Shown here: in pieces, positions 36,071 through 50,119 of the stretch
How positions within the stretch are numbered: position 1 is the stretch's first letter
How the letters are laid out: each line of letters begins with the position of its first letter
Source: Archilochus colubris
Taxonomy: Eukaryota; Chordata; Aves; Apodiformes; Trochilidae
Assembly: GCA_023079485.1 (NCBI GenBank)
Contig: CM041083.1
Span: 178,454,480 to 178,518,479, forward strand
Reading direction: 5' to 3'
DNA length: 64,000 nucleotides
Notes under the pieces: model-generated
Database searches by the model: none
The model's input: only the letters and a program-made list of their open reading frames with translations
What the model was told of the DNA's origin: nothing
Made by a program: the position numbers and the translations under genes

Positions 36071-39000
36071 TGGTTATGGAGTAAATACCCAACCCAGAAA
36101 ATCCTCTTCAGATTAGCTCCCCATAGCCCCTGCTGATCATCCAGCATCTGTTACCAAAACCAAGTAATAGTATTCAAGTCTTAATGCTTATTTATTAACA
36201 CTACAGGAAGTCCTGGAATTAGGTTTTTAGACTGACAAATTTATACAAAAGAGACTTTTCTTTTTGTTATTGGCTTCATCATCCTCAGAAACAAATTTAA
36301 ACAGTCAGCTGATACCCAGCACTCTAAGAGGAACCTGGTCCACGATAAGAAGCAAAGTAGTTCTTTAAAACAACCCCCAACCCATTACTCAAAAGAGCAT
36401 ACAAAACCTCCAGAGAGCCATTTCCCAATTACCCATGTAACTAGGAGTGAAGACACAGGGTGCAGCTCAGAGCACAAGCATGGGCCATGAGAGGGGCACA
36501 GCCCTGGCACCAGACCCCACAGCTACAGACAACAAACCCATAGTGGGCTTTAGAGAAATGCAGTCCTGCCTGGAGCTGCACAAAACTGTTTTTTTGTCTA
36601 ACACAGGAACAAAGAAGTAGTACCTGGCATATGTAATTGTTTTTATATGGATAGTAAATTTTGATGTAACGTAGTACAATAGTAAAAAGAAATTCTTAGC
36701 TTTACTTAGATATACAGCATGGTTCCTTTTTGCCCTTGAGCGTAACATATAGGTAGTGATTCCTCACACACTGAGTGTCCACTGATGTGCATTCCAGCCA
36801 GGTCTATATATGTACACATTATCCCATCAAATATTTACCACGCAGTCCCTCCCTGTTAGCCCATCCACACAGTACCACCCTCTAATCAGCCAGGAGACAG
36901 ACGGTCCAACACCCAGTGTGTTTAATCCACTAAGGCCAACAGCATGGGGCCCAACTTGGACCCTTCCTCAAAATTGCAGCTTTTAGATCTCCTGCCTTCT
37001 TTTCCTGACAGATCAAGTGGTTGCAATAAGGTACCTTAAGTGTGCCAGAGAGGTGATTTGGAAGATGAAGGAAAATCTTTTCACAGAGAAAATTTTTTTC
37101 CACAGTGAATCTTTTCACATTTGCTCCCACTTCAAGCTCACGCAAGCACATCCATATCACTGTAACCTGGTAGCAGACTTCACACTCTCCTTTTAAACTG
37201 ACTCAATAGAAATATATTAGCCAGACTTCCTTAGGCTATTAGATTTGCTCTGTGTATTTGCTACCCCCTTATATTGCAGGGGATGGAAGAGAGAAGGAAA
37301 ATGGGTCACAAGTGTGAGAACCACAGCTTGTTCATTCCCTCACAGGAGAAATGCTTATTGCTAGCATTCTGATTCTCTAAATAAATTACTGTCCTCAAGA
37401 ATAATAATTCTGATAATAAATCTTCTTCTTGAATTCTACTCTACATTTATACTCAGACTGTGCGTGTTTGTTGTGCTTTCTACCCCACAGAGGCCTTCCA
37501 TCTCAAGAAGGATGAAAATAATGAACTTTCTGGTAAAAAAGCTGTTCAGAAAGCTTCCCTCCCTTGTAGCATGACATATATCTTACATTCATAAATAATA
37601 CAAATGTAGCACTGTTTCTGTCCCACCTCTGAGATTAACCAGGAGGGCTACAAATACAAAGAAATTTTTTCAAATGTATATACATAAAGTTATACATATC
37701 AAATTTATTTTGTTCCGGTATATACAGAGATTAAATAATTAAACATTTTAAATTAATTATTCATCACAAGTGAGATTTTTTTTTAGAAGAACAAGGGCAA
37801 AAAATAAGCATTTTTCTTCCAGAATAGAAAGTAAACCTGGAGTTTCTGGAAAAACATTAATTAAAATAATAAAGTAAATTACTATGTTCTTTGAAATATT
37901 TATAATAGGTTGTCTGTTGAAGCAATTTTGCATCCAAGTTACTACATTTTATTTAATAACATTTAGTATTAAATTATAATCTGGGAGATTATAAGGCCTG
38001 TAGAATTTCCAAGTCTGTTTTTTCTTACTGTTTTGTGGCAGCTTTGCTGCTTTACTTCAGTTTGGCTATTGGATGTGAGAGACAGAGATGTTTCATTGAC
38101 TGAAAACTGACAGTGATTCAAGTAAGGACAATTTTTACCTATTGTTTTGGTCCTGAGAACACTTTATATACATAATCAGTTAGAGATCAGTTAGAGAACA
38201 GTTAGAGAACAGTTAGAGAACAACAGGACCATTCATGTAGTAAATTTAAGTCCCTACACCTTTTGACTATTTTAACATTTTTCATTACTCAAATGGCTAC
38301 AAGAAGAGAAATAATCCATCCCAGTGGAGAAATAAACTTGAAATTATGTCAGATGTTTGTATTTTACGAGGCATAAACTTCCACAGAACATACAAACTCG
38401 ACTTGTATTCTAATCATGCCATTTGGGAAAATGTGTTATTCACCTATGCCTTTACATAAACCAAGGGACAGGCAACCTTTCTAGTCCAGAAGAAAATACT
38501 CAGATCACCATGTCAAAGAAAAAGGGATCAGTGAAACAAGTTCAGAGGCAGATGGCAACAGCATCCAGGTGAGACACTGGCCACGCTGGCATGTGCTTCA
38601 AGGGTGGTTTGCCCTTGTGTCCTGATAGCTCAGAAGTTGTTCTAGGTACTCAGATGGCTCTACATCTCATCTCTTCTACAGAAAGACTATAGTGTGGGAG
38701 AAGAAGAAAGAAATTATGAACCAGACACAATGGCAAGCACTGAGCTAGAGAATTTGACTGGAACTGCTTTGTTACATTAGCCATCTAACAAATGTTGAAC
38801 TAATCCAGGAATGACAGCGTATGGTGTCTTGCAATGGAGAGGGTAGGAAGGCTTTACAGCAGAGACAGGTCCATAAATCACACAAGCTGAGTTTTGTTTC
38901 AGCTCTCCCCCAGGCTGCTGCAATTTCACCTCTCTGTCCTACTCGGCAAGTTATATCAGCAGGGGCATAGCTTGAAGCTACGAATAATCCTTGTGGATGT

Positions 39001-40670
39001 CAGCAAAACCAGTCCAAATCACACAATTACTTTTTAAATCACAACATGGATCTGGAAACTGGAGATTTTCAGCTTTCAGATACTCAAGACAATAATTCAA
39101 TATTATAGACAATAATTCAATATATAGTTCCGTTCCATTAACATCACAATCACCAGTTAACATCCTGGGAGTATATCTACATTTGTCAAATGCAAAGCAG
39201 TGAGCCTGAGCTCTGATAGTCTGCATTGCTCAGCTCTTAACTACACTCCTGTGTCCCATTTGGACCACTTTAAATAGCTCTTCCCAGGAGAAACCTGCAG
39301 TAGCGGGGAAAGTCCTGAGCACTGTAGGTATGATTTGATCAGTGCCATTTCTCCTGGGACTTGTCCCTTCTTGTTCAGATGAATTGATAAAGTTGCAGTA
39401 TCAGAGCGCACGGGTCCTGTCAGCCTGACAACCAAATCACTGAGGGAGCTCAGCATTCCAGCCAACCCCTGAGGTATCTATCCCACAGTGTAGTCTCTCT
39501 CCTTCCCAGGTTAATCCAGGGAACATTTTTAATTGAAATCTGAGAATTCCTTCTTATGGTAAATTCTTCTTAGGGCATTCAGTCAAAGCTTTATAGAAAA
39601 TTGGTCTGGGGCTGTAGCAGAGTGCAGGGACCAAGGCTCAACCAAGTGATTTCTATGATTGAGACTGCTGTTACTAGGTGACACACTCCTTAGAAAAGAC
39701 CAGGAAAAATGCTGGGCATAAAGTGATCAGTCACAGACTCTTAGAAGATTGTGAAGATGAATCAAAGACAATTCCTTTCCTATGGGGCAAGTAATGCCTA
39801 ACAGCTCCTCTCTGTCATCTGGCACAGAAACACTTGAAAATACCTTATGTAGTGTACTTTCTGCAGCTTATGATAGGATTGTCTATGAGGCAGAGTATGT
39901 ACACTTGAGGAAGGAAGCAGGTATTTCAGCATCTTTGAACCGTTATAGACTAAGCCATGGATGAAAAACTGATCCATCAAACCGTGGAACTTCTCACAGA
40001 TTCCCAGAGTGTCTTAAAACAGCCGCACAGATGTCAGTGCTTCAATCTCCTTTGCAGACCACACCTAGAAATTTCTGATTGAATCATTCTCATAAGCTAA
40101 AAATCTGTTACTTCCTGACTACCAGATTCCAAGCATGTCTTACCTTCTGAAATGCTTAATCTCAAAGAAACAAAAGTAAGGAAAAAAAAATGTTATTCCA
40201 GTAGCATAAAGAATATAACCTATAGCTGCAGTTTGTCAGGTTCATCTTTGGGAGAGATGCAGACTTGGAAGGTTAGCCTAGGAACTAAATTCCCTCCCTC
40301 CCCCTTACCCTTCCTGAAACCTTCTTTTCCACTTCTTTTCTCCACTTCACTCAGTAATTTAGCTATCCCTCCTTCCCAAAGGATCATAGCTTAGTTGCAG
40401 AATCTGATACTTCTTTCTTGCCATATTGGTTCAGACATTAAATCCTCAGTTGTTCTCTATTGTTCTTTATTTTCCCTGCAAAGTAATCCTGTTGGTTTTA
40501 GTCGTTCTGCACTCCTAAAATTCTACCTCCTCATTGGCTTTGTTCTAACTACAGTATATCTAATCTAAGAAACCTACTACAAGATCACTCCACCCAAAAA
40601 CTACTATACTAATCTATCATATCAGAGAATAAATTCAGACTGTTAAGAGTGCTGTGGAAAGGACCTTTTT
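36071..40670. other. Intergenic, left part
   Basis: From the B3GLCT CpG island to the CR1 at 40.67 kb. AT-rich and unique except for the 11-bp tandem repeat. Open frames here are short and resemble no family I know. Confidence 0.7.
38178..38221 (+). repeat. 11-bp tandem repeat, 4 units
   Basis: AGTTAGAGATC followed by three copies of AGTTAGAGAAC; the first unit differs at two bases. Intergenic. Confidence 0.95.
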
Positions 40671-41187
40671 ATCATAGAAGCATAGGGTGGTTTGGGTTGG
40701 AAGAGACCTTAAAGATCTTCCAGTTCCAACCCCTCTGCAAGGGGAGGGACACCTCCCACTAGATCAGGTTGCTCAAAGCCCCATCCAACCTGGCCTGGAA
40801 CATTTCCAGGGAGGGGGCAGCCCCAACTTCCCTGGGCAACCTGTGACGGTGTCTCACCACCCTCATAGGAAATAACTTCTTCCTAATGTATATCCTAAGT
40901 CCCCCCTCTTCAAGTTTGAACCAATTTCCCCTTGTCCTCTCACTACACATTCATGTAAAAAGCCCTACCCCAGCTTTCTTGTAGGTCCCCATCAGATATT
41001 GCAAGGTTGCTATAAGGTCACTTTGGAGTCTCCTCTTCTCCAGGCTGAACAACCCCAATTTCCTCACCCTCTCTTCATAGGGGAGGTGCTCCAGCCCACT
41101 GAGCATTTTAGTGGCTCTCCTCTGGACACAAAATCCAGGAGCTCTGTGTCCTTCTTATGCTGGGGACTCCAGAACTGGGCACATTAA
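40671..41187 (-). mobile_element. CR1 retrotransposon (minus), flanked by microsatellite
   Basis: About 517 bases with the 3' end at the left (ATCATAGAAGCATAGGGTGG, TTTGGGTTGGAAGAGACC) and the 5' truncation at the right (CCAGAACTGGGCACATT). It is of the subfamily with the ACACATTCATGTAAAAAGCC block, shared with 1-262 and 16645-16981. Intergenic between B3GLCT and HSPH1. Confidence 0.95.
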
Positions 41188-41190
41188 ATC

Positions 41191-41245
41191 CCTATCCTAT
41201 CCTATCCTATCCTATCCTATCCTATCCTATCCTATCCTATCCTAT
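41191..41245 (+). repeat. CCTAT microsatellite, 11 units
   Basis: Eleven perfect tandem copies of the pentanucleotide CCTAT, then CTATC and a return to unique sequence. It starts within a few bases of the truncated 5' end of the neighbouring CR1. Likely length-polymorphic. Confidence 0.97.
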
Positions 41246-41252
41246 CTATCCC

Positions 41253-43465
41253 TAAATTGGTATTAATATTTTGTAACTTGTTCAATTACAAAGTTTTCCT
41301 TTTTATTTCTGGTAGCTCAGTGTTGTCCTCAAGTTTTGCTTTGAGCTTAGTTTTAAAATTAAATAATTTTATTAGAAATGTATCTAGGCTTAAAACAGAC
41401 AGACTGAAATTATTGAATACTACATTATATTGAAGAGAAGATTAAGTCCTAAATTATTTTCAGTACATCATTCCTGAAAAGCTATAATACATGGTCTTTT
41501 CAGAATCAGAATATGCAGACAGATAGCTGTCAGGTTAAAGCCAGGAGGGAAATGAATTATTTTGATTTCTTGCAACTGCTGGGTGATGAGAAGAAGATTT
41601 ACACTCCTGTCTTTGTACTGCACACAGTCAAGGAGAAACAAGGATAATAATTCTACAGGCAGATGTAGAGGATTTAAGCTTTTCAGGCTCAATTATTAGC
41701 CAAGGGCATCTTGCCCAATCCTTTGGACAAATGAACAGCTTGCCTAAAAGAACTGTCAGACTCAATACTCTTTCCTGTTTTGTCTCCTGCTGTTTCCATC
41801 TGACACAGAACTACCACTACCAAGCATATCTGAGCCCTTTACATTTTCCCTGCTCAAGTGCAACTATTTGAAAATAAAAATAAATTAGACCTAAACTACT
41901 ATGGTAGTGCCTTTTTATGAAAATTACCTGTCAACTACAAGTCAAAGTACAAATGAACAGCAAGGGATTTACTTGAGCAAAATCATACAGGAACAGAATG
42001 CTTCCATATATTTTAGTTTACTGGCTACTTTCCCCTGCTTCTATTCCTACGAGAAAAGAAATAGTGATATGAAGAATCACCTACCCTTCTCCACTAAGTA
42101 ATAGGGGCAGGGAGGAAAGCAAGGTGAACTGCTCAATGAACACTGCAGTGTATGGACAGATAATTGCCTCTGACCTTGCCTTTAACTTTCCTGTTATTTT
42201 AATGGGCTGTAAATAAAGTGATCGCTCAGGCACTGAACAGCCTGCATCAGCTGTTTGGATTACTGCTTCAAGATGTCCTCATCTTGGCTTCCATATATTT
42301 TATCTCACTAGAGATGCACTGTAAACTATGACAGTTCAGGAATCAACTGAACAGTTGTTACGACTTCCCAATTTGTCTGAAAACAAAATTTAAAATATTT
42401 TAAAATCCTTAGAAGAGACAAGAAGTCACAGTAACCTATAGAGATGTTCAGTCGGGGTGCAACATCTGAGCTAGGTTTTAGACCCTGGAAAAATCCATCG
42501 TGTAAAATGGTGACACCAAAGACTTTGGGTTATCTCTGTCTTACAGCTTTAAATGCCAGTGATCCCAAGATGTGTGTGGGCTTCATACTTCGATAAGAAG
42601 GCTCTAAGCAATGGCAGAAACATGAGTTAGTTTCTTCAGCTGAAGCATCTCTCTTTTGAACTAGCTTAAGTTCATGTCCCTGAGCAAGTAGAGCTCAAAA
42701 ATCCTTGCTAGTTGGTAGGCCTCTGCATTTTTTTTTAATATAAGTAGATGATTACATATAGCTTTCTCATTTTGTCACCTGTGTCTCTGTAAATCTTTGT
42801 AGCTATGTTACATATCACAAATATTTTGTTCTTATATTAATGACACTTAAGAGAAATCTCACCTCTAGCTATTAGAAATGCCAGTGCTACAGGTGTAGCC
42901 TTCAAACATGGACACTCTCACAGCATTCCAGCACATAGGGGGTTAAAAAGCCAGTAAGTTGCATGGATTGCCAGTATACTGAAGAATCATCTTCTCATGG
43001 TCATTGTCAGCCAGGAACATTTTATGTTCTAGAGAAGGAAAAGAGGAGTGAGTCCAAACCTCACAGACCCCTTCTGACAGTGTCATCATAATGTTACATT
43101 CTGCCTCAATATCTGAAGCTACTCGACACTGAGTGATAAACTACAGCAGTTGAACTTCACAGGCAGCAGTTGGCCTTTTTTATCACTGTTCCTAAAAAAT
43201 CCTGGAGTGAACACCTTGCAGATGACACCAAGCTATTGGGCTGCCCTTGAAAAGGCCCCTGACAAGCCAAGAAACAAAATCAGTTAAGACTCCGACCCAG
43301 TAGGCTGCTTAACAGCAATAACAAACCTTTACATAACTTTACAGAAACCACCACCAGTCCTCTGAAAACTGAGACACCCAGTGATCCTCAGTAACCAAAG
43401 CTTTGTGTAGATGATGTGGAAAACAACTAATAAGCTGAATTTTCCCTAAGAAGCTGTAAAGACTC
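41253..43465. other. Intergenic, between microsatellite and LTR
   Basis: Unique AT-rich sequence with one possible CR1 scrap near 43.2 kb. Nothing else recognised. Confidence 0.7.
43190..43285 (+). mobile_element. Possible CR1 ORF2 fragment
   Basis: CTTGCAGATGACACCAAGCT followed by ATTGGGCTG resembles the CR1 reverse transcriptase segment after the catalytic Y/FADD motif (ADDTKL). Only about 40 bases are convincing; the rest is too worn to align by eye. Confidence 0.4.
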
Positions 43466-43897
43466 TGTGCTGGGTCTGGCCAGGATGGAGTTAACTTCCT
43501 TCATGGCAGCCCACATAGTGCTATCCTTTCCCCCAAGCTGAGCAAGAACATGGAATGGGACTTAGCTAGGACCCAAACTGGCCAAAGGCATATTCCATAT
43601 CATATAAAGTTATGCTCAGCAACAAAAGCTGGGTTAGAAGAAGGCAAAGGGTTGGCTTCCTTGGTGGCTGTTTCTTAGAGACTGGCTGGACATTGCTCTG
43701 CTTTGGGAGGTGGTGAACAATTGCCTTGCCATCACGTGGGTCTTTCTTGATTTCTTTCCTTCAGTTATTAAACTGTTTTTATCTCAGCCCACATGTTTTC
43801 TTGCTTTTCCTTTTTCCAGTGCCCTGCTGGGGGAGGGGAGGAAGCGGGCAAGCAGCTGTGTGGGTGCTCAGCTGTTGGCCAGGGTCAACCCTCAACA
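43466..43897 (+). mobile_element. Solo LTR of an avian endogenous retrovirus
   Basis: 432 bases from TGTGCTGGGTCTGGCCAGG to GGGTCAACCCTCAACA. It matches a common LTR type I recognise from Neoaves genomes, with its promoter TATAAA (43603-43608), its ATTAAA poly(A) signal (43767-43772) followed by the TTTATCTCAGCCCAC block, and a GGGGGAGGGGAGGAAGCGGG segment. It is flanked by unique sequence without gag, pol or env, so it is a solo LTR from recombination. No clear target duplication is visible (GACTC and GTAAC flank it). Confidence 0.8.
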
Positions 43898-45606
43898 GTA
43901 ACAATCTTCTCTAAATCAGCAATAATTTTGTCTTTTCATCACCATTATTTGGCAGGGAATTTACTGTAACAGATCAGGGATGTTGCTCTGAATAATAAGC
44001 TTGAAAGACAAATTATTGTTTCCAGCAGATTAATCTACCACAGCATGTACAATATTAAAATCAGGGAGTGGGATCAGTCAGGACTTCGAAGAAACCTCAA
44101 AAGTTCATTTCAGTCATATCTGCTCACAGGACATGCTGCCTCTCAAAGGATGCAGACAACAGAACACAAAACCATCTTCCAGTTGTGCAAGGCATTGGCT
44201 CCCAGTTCCTGGTTGACATTGAGTTCCAAACCCTGTGGGAGCCAAAAGGCACAGTATGTGCTGAGTAGTTGCTACAGAAAGAAAATACAATCCTGCACAG
44301 TGCTTCTCTAGTCCTTCCCAGTCCCCTCACTCCCAGCTCCAGCCTGGAGGCACAATGAAGTGGGTCTAAACCATTTTGAAAATTGACTGAAATCCCTCTC
44401 ATTAGAAGCTGTTATGCAAAATTACACCTCACTATTTACTGCTCACTATTAGAAAGCTTATTTCTGGTGGATGACTTAAATTTTTGTTTTAATTTTATGA
44501 CATTACTTCTCATCATATTCTTTATGGGCCAAGAGAAAATCCTTACTTAGTTTTTCAGTACTTCAGAAATAGTATCACGTTTCTTTTCAGTTTATTTTCT
44601 CAGTAAAAATAACTAAGAAGTAGAATTCTTCTAATGTTAGGTAACTGATCCTCACTAGTTCTCATAGCATACATTTCAAGCTTCTGTTCCCATTTTTCAG
44701 CTCTGAAACTGATTATGTGTTATTCCAAGTTTACTTGTGAAGCTCTAAATGAAGAATGAAGGATTTTGATTGTGGGGAGCTTCACTGTGATCAGTTATAG
44801 AGCAGTATAAACAGAGCTGGTCAGATTATGCATTACAAAGAGATAATCCAACAAATGAATTTTAATTGTCTATTCTTGCATTTTGTAATTGGTTCAAATT
44901 CTAGTGAACACATTCCTTACAAGGCTTAACAGTGCAAAATCCCACAGGTAGCAGGCTCATATATGGTTTATACTACTGATACCTGTCAACAAGGATCTCA
45001 AGATCCAATTAAAAAGAGCTAAATACATCTTAAAAGTAAACTTAGAGACCTTGTACTTACAGAAACATATAATGGTACCAGGTAAGTCAGCCATGTCACT
45101 GACATAAAAACAACTCTGAATTACAAAATCACTTTCACATTTAAGTTTTATTAAAGAGTAAAAAATCAAAAAGTAAACAACACAGCTGCTATTCCTGCTT
45201 TTTATAGTAGTGCACAGTAACACCACAGCTGGCTGGGGCACAAGCACAAACATATATTGACTGTAAACAGAATCTTTTTATTCCAGCCAAGAGCTTCACA
45301 GAAGTTCTGTAGATCAGAACTTGAAATCAACCATTCCTCAAAATAAGCAACATCAGTTCTTGCTAAAAAATACATTACCATTGCAAGATGATTACTTAAA
45401 ATCAATTTTAAAAAAGGCTACTAGTTCTGCCTTTTTACTTGCTTTATATAGTTATGCTAAAAGAAAAAAAAAAAAGCTCAGCTAACACTGTAAAACTTAA
45501 GTGAGAAGGCATTTATATGGTGGCTTACATGAGGCAATGGTGCCACCCAATGTCCACAAGTTATACATAAGCTTGTTTTGATCCAAGAGCAAGCAAATAA
45601 GTAAGA
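43898..45606. other. Intergenic, between LTR and CR1 remnant
   Basis: Unique sequence. Overlapping frames around 44045-44402 and a minus-strand frame at 45202-45405 are not recognised as protein families. Confidence 0.65.
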
Positions 45607-45890
45607 GTTCAGCCTGAGGAAGAGGAGGCTCAGGAGACCTATTGCTCTTACAACACCAAAAAACCACACCCCCACAACCCAAAAACAAACACAAACAAGT
45701 CAGATTGTATTAGAAAGAATTTTCAGGAAAGGGTGATCAGACATTGGAACGGCTGCCTGGGGAGGGGGACCTTCTCCCTGGAACATTAAAAGCACGAATG
45801 CACCAGGCCATGGCTAGGACTGTGCGGTGATCAAGGGATCATGATCTCAGGTCCTCCAACCAGCCTATTATAGATTCTAGATTCTATGAT
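45607..45890 (+). mobile_element. CR1 remnant, interrupted (plus)
   Basis: TTCAGCCTGAGGAAGAGGAG and GGAGACCTATTGCTCTTACA, then about 50 bases of A/C-rich sequence, then AAAGGGTGATCAGACATTGG, ACGGCTGCCTGGGGAGG and a TAGATTCTATGATGA end. The blocks are in CR1 order; the middle part is lost or replaced. Confidence 0.75.
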
Positions 45891-48800
45891 GAAAATAATA
45901 GTAATAATAATAATGATGATAAAATAAAAAAATCAAAACCCAACAAACCAGTTTGTTAATTTGTATGTCATACTTATTAGCAATCATAGCTGTATGCCAA
46001 GGCTTGGTTCAGACATAAGTTTAACAGATGTGGTAAATTTCAAAACAGACTAATATTTCATATTTCTTTTGTTTCAGCTTGAATTATCTATAAAATGGGT
46101 ATTAGTATAGCCCAGGTAAATCCAGACAAGCTGTCAAAATGCATTTACCAGCATCTTGCTAAGGTAATCATTATTTGAGTTTCTTACTTTTGGGGCACAC
46201 CCAGTTCAACCTCTCATAGGCATCAGACTTCAGCATGTTCCAAGTAGTGCATGAACTCCACTGTGGCACTACTAAAATTAAATCACTTGCATGACAATCC
46301 AGTTTTCATCCACAGAGCCTTGAATCCAGACCATGTTCAAAGGACAGTAACTTTTCAGAAAGGCAACCATCCATATCAATTCCAACATGATTATCATGCC
46401 AGAATAGTTTATCAGAATATCATTTATGACAGTTACTTTTAAAAGCTTACATCTCATTTTTGTTTTGAATTTTGCTGTCACCCTTCTGTATAAAATAAAA
46501 AAAAAATGCTTGGGTAAGACATGTACCTCTTTCTTGTACAAGAAATTAAAATTTTTTAGAGTAAACCTAAGCAATGGATCATTTATACCACTTTGCAGAA
46601 CATGGTTTGGTTTTTTTTTCCCTTGTTTTTTCTCTCTCTTTTTTTTTTTATTTTTAGAATATGCTACAAAGAATGCTGCCAGTTCATTGAACTATCCTCA
46701 GCTCTTCCAAATCATCTATAAATGTAAACTATGCACAGCAAGTCACACTTACTGTTAATAAGCAGCCACATCACAAGAGCTTTTTATTAAGATACACAAC
46801 CCTGTAGTAGAATGTTGTTAGTTTTTCGAATATAAACATATACAACTTTATACAACTACAGGTTTGTCCCCATATTCATTACTGAATTTTATGGTCACCT
46901 AACAAATAAACATGCTCCCTTTGTAGACTAATTTTCAGAATGCACGTAGGCTTTTTTTTCAGGTATATTATTTTCTTAGTCAAGCATACTCATATGCTTT
47001 CATAGATTTGCATGTGCCACCTCCAAGAGATTTCTGGAAGAGAAGGGAACAATTAGTCCTGTTAGAATAATCACTCAGCCTGTCAATTTTAAACTTTCAG
47101 TATTTGATATTCTACCCAATAGATTTTTGTAGCTTTCATATGAAGACAGTTTGAAGTTTTAAATTCCCAGAATACTTTATTAACAGAAAATCCATATATA
47201 ACTATATAACTTATTTATTGTAAGTATAGCTATAGACATGCTATAAACACTCAAAGAAAGCATTTACAGTAGACTTCATTGGTGACAATTGTTGACTTTG
47301 TCACAATGCAAGCAGAGAAAAAACATACCTACATTTGTTTTTAGAAAAAAATACAAGTATTGGTCTTGTGTATGCACAGACACAGTACCATGCACACAAA
47401 CTTTAAAAAGATGTTTTATTACACATTCTTTTAAAGCATGCTTACTGTAAGCTGCAGTGTACCTATAATATACATATATATATATATTGGCCATTAGTTA
47501 TCTTTTTACACTATTCATGCCTAACTGCTTAGTCACAGTATTTTCAGTAAGTTCATGAAAAAAAGAAATTAATTTCTTCTTGTCTGCACAGAAGATACTG
47601 ATAGTATGTAAAACAACTAAACAAAACAATGTAAGTCAAAATTTGAACAGTCTGAAGTGCTTGGGATACTTTTTAGCAAAAAAGTGGCTTGGATTACTGT
47701 CAGTAATTCCTAACAAGTACATGTCATACTAATACTGCAAGTGTTATTTTTAAAACATTCTGCAAATGTTGAAAGCAGAAGGAGTCTGCATAATCCATGC
47801 ACATCTAACTAGCTGAGTCATATAAATGATACATAATGATTTGGCAGCATATTACCATATCATTTGCCTATCAGACCAAGTAGTAATAGCTTATGTTTCT
47901 CCATTCTCCCCTCCCCAATTTTTACTTATATGCATTTTAATTTCTCTACTTTAAAATAACATTCAATTATTTTGATTTTATATACACAAACTAGTCAAAA
48001 CCTACTAATTTATTTTTTTTTTCAATCCACAGCTCCACCTTGCTTTGCAATCTTTTGGGTTTTATAAGTGCATTTATTTTATTAATTGCACTTAGGCATC
48101 AGAGTTTAGGCAACCTAATTCCATATTTACTTAAAAAAAGTTTCAGCTCTTCACTACTTCCAATCAGTGATGTGCAGCTAGTCACCTACATCAGATTTGT
48201 TTTGCACCATAATCCTGCTGTCTGGTTTTCTTATTCAAAACACTTCATGTCTAAGCAACGGGGAAAAAAAAAGATTATGAGGGAATAATAAACACAAATA
48301 CATAACAACTTGATTTTAAGTATTTGAAATTAATGAATACTTAAGGTTTAGTATTATTTAAGTATTCCTGAACTCCATAATTTTCTATCTTAAAGCACGT
48401 GTGATACATTTACCTTGTTGTACTAAGATTATTAAATGCAAAGTAAATTAAGTCTGTTAATTTCCCTAAAATTACATCTCCTTTTCAGCTCAGTGTGGGC
48501 ACCTGGTAACATGACAGAAATCCTGTAAGTGCTCACTAGATTCTTATGATATGCTCTATGATGCCTGGCCTTGCACAGGGACATTAGCCAGTCCTCTCAC
48601 GACCACACAGGTCATGTTTTATAGTTGTAATATTCCCTGAATAGAGACTCATGTCATTCTACCTCCACACCCCATGGCAGTGTACCAACACTAGAACTGG
48701 TTTAATGGAAGAGATAATTCCTGCTCCCATATGGAATTCAGTTTCTTAACAGCCTTAATTAATGCTCTGTTAGAGGCCACATACACCAAACAAATACCAG

Positions 48801-49479
48801 TACCAAAACCAAAACCAATTCTTTAAAGGCCTGACCAGGTACCATTTAAAAGCATTGCTTGTACTGATGAAGGGAAGATTGCTCTTTTCTCCAAAGCAGA
48901 ATGTGGGTGTGTTTAAAGATGCCCTTAACTGGCACAGGCAGTAAGAGCTCCTGAAGAACTGAACTCCATGCACATGCTGAGGAAGGAAGGAAAATCCACA
49001 AGAGATACTTCGTGACCAAACTATCCCCATCATTTCCACAAGCTAAACATTTAAGTAGGTAGGTATCTGTGTGGCCTGAGCAAGACTGATCCTAAGTGTG
49101 CAAGGCCGTATGGAATGCAGGTTACAGCCTGTCCGTACCAGGGGATCAAGTCCTGAACAAACAGAGCAGAGCTTGCAACCAGAGGGGAACAGGACCTCTA
49201 TATTACAATGCATCGTGACACGGGATACACTGATAAAAGTCCTCTTGAGAAAGTGATCTGTAGTATTAATGTATTTTATCTGTTCTTTTTGTAGCCCTAA
49301 AAGCACCACAACAGCACTGTGGGGAGGTAGCTGTAACATGAGTCGATACTGGTAGTTTCCCCATTTGTCAGGGTGAGGATATTGTCACCAATAGCTGCTC
49401 ATCTTTCACTCTCCCACGCATTGCTCAGCAAAATTCTAAGTTCCCTGAGCAGCAGAGCTGAGCAGCACGCTCAGACCCC
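45891..49479. other. Intergenic, right part
   Basis: AT-rich, with an AAT run at about 45893-45920 and pyrimidine tracts near 46610-46660. No gene or larger repeat recognised before the HSPH1 CpG island. Confidence 0.7.
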
Positions 49480-50119
49480 GCCGCACTTCACCTGCTCCCC
49501 GCATCTTCCCCACGTAGCCCCTGGCACCGCGCTCGCCCCACGGCTGCCGGGCCCTGCGCTTCCCGAGCCGCTCCACCCCGGCCGCCATGGCTGGGGCCAT
49601 TCCCCACGCCAGCCCCGGCTCGCTCCGTCCCGCCGCCGGCAAGAGCAGACGCCGCAGACGCCTATCGCCATCTGCAGCACTCCAAGGGGTCCTCAGCGAT
49701 CAGTTAGCCCGCTCCCCTAATACTTTTCCTGTCAGAGAGCACCAGAAGCTCTCTTCACACTGTTCCCGCTGGCCGGCAGCCCGCGCCGACGCTCTCGGGT
49801 CGGTGGAAATCCCCACCGCCACCTCCGGAGCGCCACACGGAGGAGCGAAGGGGAGGCAGACAGCGAGGGGACCACGGGGACCTACGGAGGAGGCGGCACC
49901 AGACCCCCCAAAGACCTCTCCGCGCCCCGCGGAAAAGCCGCCCAACCGCCATCAACAGGCGGGCGGCAGACACCGCCCCAGCGGGCTGCCCGGCCCCGCC
50001 CCCGCCACCTCCCCTGCTCGGCCCCGCCTGTTCCCGCCCGGCCCCTCCCCGCCAGCTCTGGCACCGGCCGGCGCATCCCCGTCCCGCCCCTTCCCTGCCC
50101 GGAGTTGGCGGCGTCCGCC

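Noticed and set aside
35120..36136. Several long overlapping open frames on both strands (up to 247 codons) around the B3GLCT promoter.
   Set aside because: They are proline/arginine/glycine-rich, overlap in all frames and lie in a CpG island where stops are rare. Only the exon 1 frame is supported by downstream exons.
45202..45405. Minus-strand frame with a protein-like AYFEEWLISSSDLQNF stretch.
   Set aside because: No ATG, no good acceptor, no recognised family and no neighbouring exon. It could be chance; too weak to list as a gene.
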